Below are positions 8,920 through 17,099 of a stretch of DNA of 64,000 nucleotides, one piece after another. The position numbers and the translations under genes were made by a program. Under the pieces are notes generated by a model, which saw only the letters and a program-made list of their open reading frames with translations, made no database searches and was not told where the DNA came from. This DNA comes from Egicoccus sp. AB-alg2 (GTDB lineage: Bacteria; Actinomycetota; Nitriliruptoria; Nitriliruptorales; Nitriliruptoraceae). Location: positions 1 to 64,000 of the forward strand of contig NZ_JBGUAX010000010.1 in assembly GCF_041821065.1 (NCBI RefSeq), given 5' to 3'. Numbering within the stretch: position 1 is the first letter of the stretch; the number at the start of each line of letters is the position of its first letter.

Positions 8920-10698
8920 TTGGAACGCGACGACACGATCTCGTTGCAGGACTATCTCGTCGTCCTGCGACGGCAGCGATGGCTGATCCTGACCGTCGTG
9001 GTGCTGGTCGTGGTCGCGGCGCTGGCAGCGTCCTTCGCGCAGACGCCTGTCTACGAGGCCGAGGCCGAGGTCGCCGTGGAGCCGGTGCGCCGCAGCCAGG
9101 ACTTCGGGCTGGAGCAGCTGCTGCAGCCGCAGCGCGACCTCGTGCAGACCGAGCGCCTGGTCGTCACCTCGCGGCCCGTCGCGGAACGGGTCGTCGAGGA
9201 GCTGGGTCTGCCGGACACCTCGACCGCACTGGAGGACCTGCGCGTCGAGGCGGTCGGCGACACCCGGGTCGTGCGGATCGTGGCTGCGGACACCGACCCG
9301 GCCGCCGCCGTGGAGCGCGCCAACGCGTTCGCGGACGCCTACCTCGACTACCGCCGCGACGAGGCACTGGACAACCTGCTGGCCGCTCGTGCCAGCCTCG
9401 ACCAGCGCGCCAACGAACTTCGTGAGGAGATCGCCGCGCTGGAGGAGGAGGCCGGCGAGCTCGACGAGGTCCAGCGCGACGCGCTCCTCGCCCAACTCGC
9501 CCAGCTGGTCGGCCAGGGCGCCGAGGTCGGCGGCGGTGGCGCGGCCATCATCGGCGGCGGTTCCGTCCTCACGCCGGCGGAGCTGCCGGAAGGTCCCGTG
9601 TCGCCGCGACCGCTGCGCACCGGTGCGCTGGCGCTGGTGCTGGGCGTGCTGCTGGGCGTCGGGCTCGCGTTCCTGCGCGACCACATCGACGACGTCATCC
9701 GCGACGAGCCGGACTTCCGGCGGGCCACGGGCGGCCGGCCGATCCTGGGCCGCATCCCGAACTGGAACGACCCGGAAGGCGGCGACCGGCTCGCGACGAT
9801 GATCGAGCCCACGTCGTTCGCCAGCGAGGCCTACCGGGAACTGTCCGCCGGCGTGCGGTTCCTCCTGGTCGCCCACGAAGAGAAGGTCGCCTGCGAGGCC
9901 GCCGGCGACCAGCGCCCGCTGGGGCGGTCCATCATGCTCGCCTCCGCGACGGCCGGTGACGGCAAGACCTCCACCGCCGCCAACCTCGCCGTCGCCGCGG
10001 CCCGGGTCGGCCTGCGCACCGTGCTGGTCGACGCCGACCTGCGGCGCGCCACCGTTGGCCGCCGGTTCGGGCTGGGCAAGACCACCGGGCTCAGCGACGT
10101 GCTGCTCAGCGGCGGGCGGATCAAGGACCACGTCGTCGCCGTCGGCGTGGACAACCTGCGGGTCCTGCCGGCCGGCACCATCCCGCCCAACCCGACCGAG
10201 CTGCTGGCCTCACCCGCCATGCGTGCCCTGGAACACGAACTGCTCGGGCGCGCCGACCTGGTCATCTACGACACGCCGGCGGTGCTGGCGGTTCCCGACG
10301 CGCTCGAGCTGGGCCGCCACGTCGACCTGGCCATCCTGGTCGCTCGCGCCGGCACGACCGGACGGCGCCAGCTCACCGCCGCCATCGAACGTCTCGAGCA
10401 GGTCGGGACCGAGGTGGCCGGCAGCGTCCTCAACGGCATCGACAGCAAGTCGGACGGCTACTACTACAGCTACTACTACCGGGACGTGCCGGAACAGCCC
10501 GCCGAGACCAAGCGCGGCCCGCTGCTGCGGCGGGGCGACAAGACGCCGCCCCCGCCGGCGCGCCCGGCCGTTCGCCCGAGCAACGGCGACGCGGCCCCTA
10601 CGGCTTCCGCGCCGAGGCTCGACGACGTCGAAACCAGCCCGTTCGAGGAGCAGGATCCGTCGCTGGACGAGCCGCTGTTCCCGAGTCGTCGCGACTGA
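8920..10698 (+). CDS. Wzz/BY-kinase: polysaccharide co-polymerase fused to tyrosine autokinase
   Basis: A 592-residue membrane protein controlling chain length and export of surface polysaccharide. The N-terminal Wzz domain has one helix at about 20-42 and a second near 225-245, flanking an extracytoplasmic loop with a coiled coil. The cytoplasmic kinase domain carries Walker A (ATAGDGKTS, about 345), Walker A' (VLVDADLRRA) and Walker B (LVIYDTPAV). A C-terminal tyrosine cluster (YYYSYYY, about 515-521) is the expected autophosphorylation site. A proline-rich tail follows. The only well-placed start in this frame is a TTG. The 3' end overlaps the convergent phosphatase gene by about 100 bases. 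It lies head to head with the capD-like gene. Confidence 0.93.
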   Translation: MERDDTISLQDYLVVLRRQRWLILTVVVLVVVAALAASFAQTPVYEAEAEVAVEPVRRSQDFGLEQLLQPQRDLVQTERLVVTSRPVAERVVEELGLPDTSTALEDLRVEAVGDTRVVRIVAADTDPAAAVERANAFADAYLDYRRDEALDNLLAARASLDQRANELREEIAALEEEAGELDEVQRDALLAQLAQLVGQGAEVGGGGAAIIGGGSVLTPAELPEGPVSPRPLRTGALALVLGVLLGVGLAFLRDHIDDVIRDEPDFRRATGGRPILGRIPNWNDPEGGDRLATMIEPTSFASEAYRELSAGVRFLLVAHEEKVACEAAGDQRPLGRSIMLASATAGDGKTSTAANLAVAAARVGLRTVLVDADLRRATVGRRFGLGKTTGLSDVLLSGGRIKDHVVAVGVDNLRVLPAGTIPPNPTELLASPAMRALEHELLGRADLVIYDTPAVLAVPDALELGRHVDLAILVARAGTTGRRQLTAAIERLEQVGTEVAGSVLNGIDSKSDGYYYSYYYRDVPEQPAETKRGPLLRRGDKTPPPPARPAVRPSNGDAAPTASAPRLDDVETSPFEEQDPSLDEPLFPSRRD

Positions 10699-11293
10699 CC
10701 TCCGCACCGACCTCAGCGCGGACCGCCGCCTGCGGCTGCCACGCCGGCTCCGCGCCGGCCGCCCGCACCACGGTGGTCAACAGGTCGTCCAGCGTCGCGC
10801 CCATCACCGTCCATGCCGGCCACGGGTCGCGGATCGGGTCGTGGACGTCCTCCTTGCCGCGCGGCGGCGGGGCGACCGGCCGGGCGAGCTGCGCCTGCTC
10901 GACCAGCCACGGCAGCCGCTCGGCCACCGCGTCCGGCCCGTCGGCGACGTCCGCGGCCGTCAGCAGGCGCACCAGCTCCCGCACGGTGAAGGTGCGGCGG
11001 CCGGCGCCGGGCACCAGCGGACCGCACGCGTCGCGGTGCCGCTCGGACATCGTCAGCACCAGGTCCGCCGCCTGCACCAGGCGCTCCGTGACCGGGCGTG
11101 AACGGTGGCCGGTCAGGTCCAGGCCGCGTAGCCGCGCCAGTTCCTGGGAGGCCGAGGCCGCCGGGTGTCCGTCGCTGGCGCGGGTGCCGGCGCTGGAGAC
11201 GTCCACGCCGTGTGGTGCCAGCGAGGCGGCCAGCATCGCCTCCGCGAGCGGGCTGCGGGCGATGTTGGCGGTGCAGACGACCAGGACGTGCAC
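10598..11293 (-). CDS. Low-molecular-weight protein-tyrosine phosphatase (Wzb type) with extended tail
   Basis: About 231 residues. The active-site signature C-x5-R-S (CTANIARSPLAEA, Cys7-Arg13) sits at the very N-terminus as in all LMW-PTPs, which fixes the GTG start at 11293. The general-acid Asp-Pro is in EDVHDPIRDPW near residue 150. In capsule systems this enzyme removes phosphate from the BY-kinase tyrosine cluster, and the kinase is the convergent neighbour. The C-terminal tail of about 40 residues, rich in Ala, Pro and Arg, is unusual for the family and is encoded on the strand opposite the kinase's 3' end, so it may result from stop-codon read-on. Confidence 0.9.
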   Translation of the reverse strand: MHVLVVCTANIARSPLAEAMLAASLAPHGVDVSSAGTRASDGHPAASASQELARLRGLDLTGHRSRPVTERLVQAADLVLTMSERHRDACGPLVPGAGRRTFTVRELVRLLTAADVADGPDAVAERLPWLVEQAQLARPVAPPPRGKEDVHDPIRDPWPAWTVMGATLDDLLTTVVRAAGAEPAWQPQAAVRAEVGAEVSRDDSGTAARPATDPAPRTGWFRRRRASARKP

Positions 11294-11348
11294 GGGCGAC
11301 CTCTGACGGCGGGCGGCGCGAGCGTAGGAGGTTCCCAGGCATTGGAAG

Positions 11349-11381
11349 AGCCCCCGACAGACGGGGGGACCGCCGGGGGCT
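11349..11381. terminator. GC-rich inverted repeat upstream of the phosphatase
   Basis: Perfect 8-bp arms agcccccg (11349-11356) and cgggggct (11374-11381) enclose a 17-base loop. The repeat lies 150 bases beyond the stop of the minus-strand SLH gene and 55 bases before the phosphatase start. No T-run follows. It could end SLH transcription or act in the phosphatase leader. Confidence 0.4.
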
Positions 11382-11392
11382 CCACGCGGAAG

Positions 11393-11408
11393 GTGCGAAT
11401 GTTCGCAC
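11393..11408. promoter_or_regulatory. 16-bp palindrome, candidate operator
   Basis: gtgcgaatgttcgcac has perfect 7-bp arms around a 2-base centre and lies about 100 bases upstream of the phosphatase start. Symmetry of this size fits a dimeric repressor site. It does not match the actinobacterial LexA consensus (CGAAC-N4-GTTCG). The regulator is unknown. Confidence 0.4.
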
Positions 11409-11531
11409 GGCAACCGCGGCGCCTATGAAACCACGGCGGCGCTGATGTGGAAAGGGACGGCCTGACCATTTTGCTGCACTAGTCCGCGGCGACCGAACGG
11501 CCGGTCGGTGCCGGCGCACGGTGTAGCGCGC

Positions 11532-12929
11532 TCAGTCGCGGTACGGCTGGCCGTTGATCGCCGTGAGCCGGCCGCGGTCGTCGAAGCGGGCGTCGAGGTG
11601 CACCCACCCGTCAGCGAGCCGGTAGTAGAGGCGGTGCACGCCGGTCTGCGCGCCGACCCGCGTGCTGGTCCCGTCCGGGTTGCGGGAGAACCACGCATGC
11701 TCCGTGCCGGCCGGGCCCAGGTCGAACCGCTTGCCGTCGGGCCGCTCGAGCACGATGGCGGTGGCGTCGGACGGCAGGAAGCGAGTGCGGCTGGGGCCCT
11801 TGTACAGCGCCACCAGCCACCAGCGGCCGTCGGCGCTGACGCTCACGTCCCCGGGACGCGACGTCGTCACGATCGAGGTGTCGGGCGTCGCCCCCGGCTT
11901 GAACATCCGCAGGTCGAGCGTCGGCGCGGTGTCGCGTTCCACCGTGACGTTGCGCTGCAGGGCCAGGTATCCGTCGGCGGCGACGGTGATCCGGTACTCG
12001 CCGTGACGCAGCCACAGGGCGAAGCGCCCCTCGCTGTTGGTCCTGGCCACGGTCAGGACCGTGACGCCGGGCGTCAGCGACGGGTGCGTGATGGTGACCG
12101 TCGCGCCGCGGATCGGCTTGCCGACCTCGCCGGGGGCGGCGTCGGCGGCGTCGTGCACCACACCGCGTACGCGCACCGGGCGGGCTACCACGCCGGCGTC
12201 GACCAGCCCCCCGAGCGTGCGGGCCAGCATGCTGGCGCTCTGTCCGCGGGTCACCTTGTCGCCGGGCGCGAACGTCGTCGGCGTCGTGCCGGCGACGATG
12301 CCGGCGGCCGTCAGCCGTGCGATCGCGACCCGGTGCTCCTCGCCGCGGACGTCGACGAAGGGATGGTCGTCGACGGCCGGCAGACGCGCAGCGCCGGTCT
12401 GGCGCACCACCTCGTCGAGGGTGCGCGCCACGATGGTGGCGAACTGGTCGCGCCGGATCGCCCGTTTCGGCCGGAAGGTGCCGTCGTCGAAGCCGCGCAG
12501 GATCGGGGTCCGGACGGCCGCCAGCGTCTCGATGGCGGCGGCGTGCTCGCCGGTCGAGACGTCGCGGAACGCACCGCGTCGTGGCGCCGGCAGGCGCACG
12601 TCGTCCGCGGCGCGGAGCAGGCGCACCACGAACGAGGCCGCCTGGCCGCGCGTGATCGCCTTGCCGGGCACGAACGTCGTGGCCGTGACGCCTTCCGTCA
12701 GTCCGAACCAGCGCAGGCACTCGATCGCCGCCCGGTGCGCCCCGCGGATGTCGGTGAACCCGCTGGCGGGTACCACGTCGGCCGGACACGCCGCCGTCAC
12801 GGTGAAGGCCTCCGTGGCCGCCGCCGCGGCGGTTTCGGTCGCTGCCGCGGCCGGCGCGGTCATGGCGATGATCAGGCCGCCCCCGACCACCGCCCGCACG
12901 ACCCTGACCCGAAATCCAGACGTACGCAT
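11532..12929 (-). CDS. Secreted triple-SLH-domain protein with Cna-B-like domain
   Basis: About 465 residues. A signal peptide (VVGGGLIIAMTAPAAAATE) is followed by three SLH repeats ending near residue 245, each with the family pattern (FRDVSTGEHAAAIETL, FDDGTFRPKRAIRRDQF, TTFAPGDKVTRGQSASM). Then come a carboxypeptidase-regulatory/Cna-B-like beta domain (IRGATVTITHPS to HGEYRITVAADGY) and a C-terminal domain of about 130 residues ending in GVHRLYYRLADGWVHLDARF. SLH repeats attach proteins to the cell-wall polymer outside the cell. I chose the ATG at 12929, which follows a G-rich Shine-Dalgarno; a GTG two codons earlier sits too close to it. It is a tandem paralogue of the next gene. Confidence 0.85.
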   Translation of the reverse strand: MRTSGFRVRVVRAVVGGGLIIAMTAPAAAATETAAAAATEAFTVTAACPADVVPASGFTDIRGAHRAAIECLRWFGLTEGVTATTFVPGKAITRGQAASFVVRLLRAADDVRLPAPRRGAFRDVSTGEHAAAIETLAAVRTPILRGFDDGTFRPKRAIRRDQFATIVARTLDEVVRQTGAARLPAVDDHPFVDVRGEEHRVAIARLTAAGIVAGTTPTTFAPGDKVTRGQSASMLARTLGGLVDAGVVARPVRVRGVVHDAADAAPGEVGKPIRGATVTITHPSLTPGVTVLTVARTNSEGRFALWLRHGEYRITVAADGYLALQRNVTVERDTAPTLDLRMFKPGATPDTSIVTTSRPGDVSVSADGRWWLVALYKGPSRTRFLPSDATAIVLERPDGKRFDLGPAGTEHAWFSRNPDGTSTRVGAQTGVHRLYYRLADGWVHLDARFDDRGRLTAINGQPYRD

Positions 12930-13090
12930 GCGCACACCCCCGCCCGTCGCCCCTTGGCTAGCGAACGGCTCGATCGGGGTGCACCCGACTAGTCGGCTCG
13001 CCAGCGCCGATCGTCCGCGCGTCGAACAGCGCCGTCCGGGGCAGGTGTCCTATGTCTTCCGGACGCGCCGGCGCCGGGCGAGGACACGCG

Positions 13091-13120
13091 AAGGGGCCGC
13101 GCCGGGTGGCGCGGCCCCTT
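13091..13120 (-). terminator. Strong GC hairpin between the SLH paralogues
   Basis: Perfect 13-bp arms aaggggccgcgcc (13091-13103) and ggcgcggcccctt (13108-13120) with a 4-base loop. It lies 60 bases beyond the stop of the upstream SLH gene, as expected for a factor-independent terminator of the GC-rich type with little U-tail. Confidence 0.7.
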
Positions 13121-13181
13121 CGGGGTGGTGCGGTGTGAGCCGTCGGCCCTTCCGTCACGGACCCGACGGTGGCGGTCAGCC

Positions 13182-14549
13182 TCAGCCGTTGTAGGCCTGA
13201 CCGTTGACGTGCGTCAGCCGGCCCTGCGCGTCGAAGGTGGCGTCGAGGCGCACCCACTCGCCGTCCACGAGGTAGTAGACGCGGTGGACGCCGACCTGCG
13301 CGCCGACCCGCTCGCTGGTGCCGTCCGCGTTGCGCGAGAACCAGGCGTGGCTGGTCCCGGCGGCCCCCAGCGCCACCCGCACGCCGTCGGGGCGCACGAG
13401 CACGATCTCGCTGGCGTCGGTCGGCAGGAAACGGGTGCGCTCTGCCCCGCGGTACGGGGCGACGACCCAGAAGTTGCCGTCGGCGGAGACGGTCACGTCC
13501 TGCGCGCCCGACGTGGTCGGCGTGGCCTGCGCCGGCGCGGTCGCGGTGCGATAGACCCCGAAGTCGACCGTGACCGGAGTGGCGCGCACCACCTCGACGG
13601 CGCGGCGGAACGGGACGTGGCCGGACGGCGCGACCGTGATCTCGTACTGGCCGGGGCGCAGCCACACCTGGTAGCGGCCCTGGGTGTTGGTACGGGTGGT
13701 CAGGTCCGCGGTGCCGGTGATGGTGACGGTGGCGTTGGTCAGCGCGCGGCCGTAGGTGCCGGGCTGGACGTCGCTGGCGTCGTGGACGGTGCCGGAGACC
13801 AGCACCGGGCGGGCGCTCACGCCGGCGTCGACGAGCCCGCCGAGCGTGCGGGCCAGGACCGAGGCGGTCTGACCGCGCTGGATCGCGCTGGTCGGCGCGA
13901 ATGTGCCGGGCCGGGTGCCCTGCAGGATGTTGGCCTGGGCGAGCCGGTTGACGTTTTCCGCGTGGGGGCCGGTGCGCACGTCGGAGAACGGCCGGCGCGA
14001 GGTCGTCGGCAGCGGCGACACGGACGAGCTCTGGCGGGCGACCTCGTCCATCGCGCGGACGACGATCGAGGCGAACTGGTCGCGCTGGATCGGCTGGGTC
14101 GGGCGGAAGCCGCCGTCCTGGAACCCGCGCAGGACGGGGTTGCGCATCGCGGCCAGGATCTCGATGTTGGTCTTGTGCGGGCCGGAGCGGACGTCCCGGA
14201 ACGCGCCGTCCTTGGGCGCCGGCAGCTGGACGCCGTCGACCGAGCGCAGCAGGCGGACCAGGAACGAGGCCGCCTCGCCGCGGTTGACGGGACGGGTCTG
14301 GTCGAACGTCGTCTCCGTGACGCCGTTGGCGATCCGGAACCAGGCCAGGCAGTCGATGCCGCGGTCGTGCGGCTCGCTGATGTCGGTGAAGCCCGCGACC
14401 GGGACGGTGTTGGCCGGGCAGGCCCGGTCGATGTCGTAGCGCGGCTGCGCGGCCAGGGCGGCCGGTGTCGGCAGGGCGGCGGCCAGCAGGCCGGCCACGG
14501 CAAGCGCCACGGCCGGACGGCGCAGGCGCATGCGAGTAACAGCTGTCAT
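13182..14549 (-). CDS. Secreted triple-SLH-domain protein, paralogue of the adjacent gene
   Basis: About 455 residues with the same architecture as the downstream neighbour: signal peptide (AVAGLLAAALPTPAALA), three SLH repeats (FTDISEPHDRGIDCLAWF, FQDGGFRPTQPIQRDQF, TFAPTSAIQRGQTASVL), a Cna-B-like domain (LTNATVTITGTADL, WLRPGQYEITVAPSGH) and a C-terminal domain with HAWFSRNADGTSERVGAQ. The paralogues share this C-terminal domain closely, so it is functional rather than linker. The ATG at 14549 gives a proper signal peptide and has a GGGGG 9 bases upstream. The strong hairpin between the two genes suggests separate transcripts. Confidence 0.85.
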   Translation of the reverse strand: MTAVTRMRLRRPAVALAVAGLLAAALPTPAALAAQPRYDIDRACPANTVPVAGFTDISEPHDRGIDCLAWFRIANGVTETTFDQTRPVNRGEAASFLVRLLRSVDGVQLPAPKDGAFRDVRSGPHKTNIEILAAMRNPVLRGFQDGGFRPTQPIQRDQFASIVVRAMDEVARQSSSVSPLPTTSRRPFSDVRTGPHAENVNRLAQANILQGTRPGTFAPTSAIQRGQTASVLARTLGGLVDAGVSARPVLVSGTVHDASDVQPGTYGRALTNATVTITGTADLTTRTNTQGRYQVWLRPGQYEITVAPSGHVPFRRAVEVVRATPVTVDFGVYRTATAPAQATPTTSGAQDVTVSADGNFWVVAPYRGAERTRFLPTDASEIVLVRPDGVRVALGAAGTSHAWFSRNADGTSERVGAQVGVHRVYYLVDGEWVRLDATFDAQGRLTHVNGQAYNG

Positions 14550-14750
14550 CAGGAGATGCCCCCGAGATAGAAACGTGCGGGAAGATGGCGCGGCGAGAGA
14601 ACCCGGCCAGTGGCCGTTCTGCCAGCCCCGCGCACTTCTAGCACGATTCCAGGAAAGTGCTTCAGATTTGCCGGCGGTGGTTGAAGACCACCGGCTCACC
14701 GCCAGCGGCCGCCGCTCCTCGGCTAGCCCGTCGGTCGGCGCAGCGGTCGG

Positions 14751-15593
14751 CTACGGCAGTGCCGCCGCCACCGCCGCAGCCGTCCCGATGCCCATCCGCT
14801 CGCGCAGGGCCACGACGTCGCCCACCACGATCGTGGCGGGTGAGCCGATGCCGGACACCGCGACGTCGGCCGGCGCGTTGGCGAGGTCGCTGACCAGCTC
14901 CTGCTGCCGGTCGGTCGTGCCCCAGCGGACCACCCCCAGCGGCGTGGTGGCCGGCAGCCCGTGGGCCTGCAGCTGCGCGCAGATTGCCGGCAGCGTGGAC
15001 ACGCCCATCAGGAACACGAGCGTGCCGGGGAAGCGGGCCAGCGCCGCCCAGTCGAGCTGGCTGCCGGGCTTGGTCGGGTCCTCGTGGCCGGTCACGAACG
15101 CCACGGCCGGGGCGACGCCGCGGTGGGTGACCGGGATGCCGGCCGCGCCGGGGGCGGCCACGGCGCTGGTCACGCCGGCCACCACCTCGACGGGCACGCC
15201 GGCCTCGTGGCAGCGGATGGCCTCCTCGCCGCCGCGGCCGAACACGAACGGGTCGCCGCCCTTCAGGCGCACGACCGCCCGGCCCTCCTGGGCGGCCAGC
15301 ACCAGCAGCGTGGAGATCTCGTCCTGCCGCCAGCCCTGGCGGCAGCGTTCGCCGGCGACGCCGTCGCGGGCGCCCAGCTCGGCCGGGTCGGCCTTGCCGA
15401 CCGCGATCCGCTCCGCGCCCGGCGGGACCAGCGCCAGCGCCTCCGGCGGCGCCAACCGGTCGTAGGCGACCAGGTCGCAGGTCTGCAGCAGCCGCACCGC
15501 CCGCAGCGTCAGCAGGCCGGGATCGCCGGGGCCGGCCCCGACCAGGTGCACCGTGCCCGGCGTGGCGGCCGGCAGCTCGAACGGCAGCGTCAT
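14751..15593 (-). CDS. cobA: Uroporphyrinogen-III C-methyltransferase (SUMT)
   Basis: 280 residues. It methylates uroporphyrinogen III at C2 and C7 with two SAM to give precorrin-2, the branch to siroheme and cobalamin. Family landmarks are VHLVGAGPGDPGLLTLRA near residue 15, VRLKGGDPFVFGRGGEE, VEVVAGVTSAVAAPG, GIPVTHRG and VFLMGVSTLPAI. The ATG start overlaps the stop of the upstream siroheme synthase gene (ATGA). It is the last gene of the sir-cysH-siroheme operon, whose product provides the siroheme needed by the sulfite reductase. The window's methionine synthase needs cobalamin, so precorrin-2 could also feed that branch. Confidence 0.93.
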   Translation of the reverse strand: MTLPFELPAATPGTVHLVGAGPGDPGLLTLRAVRLLQTCDLVAYDRLAPPEALALVPPGAERIAVGKADPAELGARDGVAGERCRQGWRQDEISTLLVLAAQEGRAVVRLKGGDPFVFGRGGEEAIRCHEAGVPVEVVAGVTSAVAAPGAAGIPVTHRGVAPAVAFVTGHEDPTKPGSQLDWAALARFPGTLVFLMGVSTLPAICAQLQAHGLPATTPLGVVRWGTTDRQQELVSDLANAPADVAVSGIGSPATIVVGDVVALRERMGIGTAAAVAAALP

Positions 15594-16234
15594 CGCCCAC
15601 CCTTCCCGACCGCGGCCACGACCTTGTCGCGGGCCTCCTCGACGTGGCCGTCGGCGACCAGCCGGGCCAGCCCGTCCAGGTCCGCCAGCGCCTGCGACCA
15701 CTTCGCCGCCCACTCGGCGAACGGCACCTCGCGGGGCAGCACCTGGGCTCGCGCCTCGTCGAGCACGTCGACCAGCGTCGCGTACTCCTCGCCGAGTTCT
15801 GCCTCGAGGTGCTGGCGCAGCCGCTTGGCCAGCGCGGGGGCGCGGCCGGCGGTCGCGATCGTGACGGCGAGGTCGCCGCGGCGCACGATCGCCGGGGTGG
15901 CGAAGTCGCAGCGCGGCTTGTCGTCCAGCGTGGACAGCAGCACGTGCTGCTCGCGCGACTCGGCCCAGATCTGCGCGACCGGGGTGTCGTCCTCGCGGGT
16001 GTTGTAGGCCACGAACGCGCCGGCCAGGTCGCCGCCCCGCCAGCCACGCCGTTCGAGGGAGACGCGCCCGTCGGCGGCGGCCGCCTCGATCGCGGGCGAC
16101 GGGGTCGGGGTGATCACGACCACCTCGGCGCCCGCGTGCAGCAGTGCCTCGACGCGGGCGTCGGCCTCCGGGCCGCCGCCGACGACCACGCACCGGCGGC
16201 CGGTGACGTCGAGGGAGATGGTGAGGTCGAACAC
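15590..16234 (-). CDS. Precorrin-2 dehydrogenase / sirohydrochlorin ferrochelatase (CysG-N / Met8 type)
   Basis: 214 residues. The N-terminal Rossmann domain carries CVVVGGGPEADARVEALL. The body resembles the N-terminal half of CysG and Met8, with SPAIEAAAADGRVSLERRGW, CDFATPAIVRRGDLAVTIAT and GRAPALAKRLRQHLE. It oxidises precorrin-2 with NAD and probably inserts iron to make siroheme. The methyltransferase part, fused in enterobacterial CysG, is a separate gene here, joined by an ATGA overlap. It starts 10 bases after the cysH stop, so the genes are likely co-transcribed. Confidence 0.9.
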   Translation of the reverse strand: MFDLTISLDVTGRRCVVVGGGPEADARVEALLHAGAEVVVITPTPSPAIEAAAADGRVSLERRGWRGGDLAGAFVAYNTREDDTPVAQIWAESREQHVLLSTLDDKPRCDFATPAIVRRGDLAVTIATAGRAPALAKRLRQHLEAELGEEYATLVDVLDEARAQVLPREVPFAEWAAKWSQALADLDGLARLVADGHVEEARDKVVAAVGKGGR

Positions 16235-16244
16235 GTCTCGCTCC

Positions 16245-17099
16245 TCAGCCCGGCGTGGTGGTGGTGCGCACGACGCTGCCGTCGTCGGCGAGGTGGATGC
16301 CGCACTCGGTCTTGCCGTCGAACGCCGACCAGCGCCCCGCCCGCGGGTCCTGGCCGGGCGCGACCCGGGCGGTGCACGGCGCGCAGCCGACCGACGGGTA
16401 GCCGTCGGCGACCATCGGGTGGCGCGGCAGGTCGTGGGCGCGCAGGTAGGCGTCCACGTCGGCGTCGGTCCAGCGCGCCAGCGGGGCGACCTTCACCAGC
16501 CACCGCTCGTCGTGCTGGCGGGCCTCGACGATCGGGGTGGCGGCCCGCTCGGGGGTCTGGACCCGGCGCACGCCGGTCGCCCAGCCGTCGAACGAGCGCA
16601 GCGCCGTGCGCAGCGGGGTGGTCTTGCGCAGCGCGCAGCAGGCGTCGGGGTCACGTGCCCACAGCTCGTCGCCGTAGCGGGTGGCCTGCTGGGCGACCGA
16701 CAGCTCCGGGCGCAGGTCGACCACCGACAGGCCCAGGTCGCGGGCCAGTTGGCGGCGGAACGCGATGGTGGCGTCGAAGTGCAGGCCGGTGTCGAGGAAC
16801 AGCACCGGCACCTCGGGCGCGACCTGGGCCAGCAGGTGCAGCAGCACCGCCGACTCGGCCCCGAACGACGAGGTCACCACGAACCGGGGCAGCACGCCCG
16901 CCGCCCACGCGAGGATCCGGTCGGCCGGCTTGTCCTCGAGCTTGTCGGCGGCCTCGACGGCCAGCAGCCGGATGAACGCCGAGTCGTCGTCGGGACCGAT
17001 CGCGCGGAAGCGGTCGTCGGGCCGGGGCAGATCGCCGTCGAGCGCCGTGGCGACCGACGCACCGACCGCGGCCCGATCGTCGGGTCGCAGGGCCGTCAT
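16245..17099 (-). CDS. cysH: Phosphoadenylyl/adenylyl-sulfate reductase
   Basis: 284 residues of the PAPS/APS reductase family (PP-loop fold): VVTSSFGAESAVLLHLL near residue 60, FLDTGLHF, the RYGDELW stretch and the C-terminal ECGIH catalytic motif. It also has the paired cysteines DACCALRK and GCAPCTARV, which bind a [4Fe-4S] cluster in the APS-reducing bacterial type. It therefore probably reduces APS directly to sulfite with thioredoxin. Its ATG overlaps the sulfite reductase stop (ATGA), so the two steps are translationally linked. An APS kinase elsewhere in the window (26134-27495) would make PAPS for other uses such as sulfotransferases. Confidence 0.93.
   Translation of the reverse strand: MTALRPDDRAAVGASVATALDGDLPRPDDRFRAIGPDDDSAFIRLLAVEAADKLEDKPADRILAWAAGVLPRFVVTSSFGAESAVLLHLLAQVAPEVPVLFLDTGLHFDATIAFRRQLARDLGLSVVDLRPELSVAQQATRYGDELWARDPDACCALRKTTPLRTALRSFDGWATGVRRVQTPERAATPIVEARQHDERWLVKVAPLARWTDADVDAYLRAHDLPRHPMVADGYPSVGCAPCTARVAPGQDPRAGRWSAFDGKTECGIHLADDGSVVRTTTTPG

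Noticed and set aside
11393-11408. LexA/SOS box
   Set aside because: The half-sites are only two bases apart and do not fit CGAAC-N4-GTTCG.
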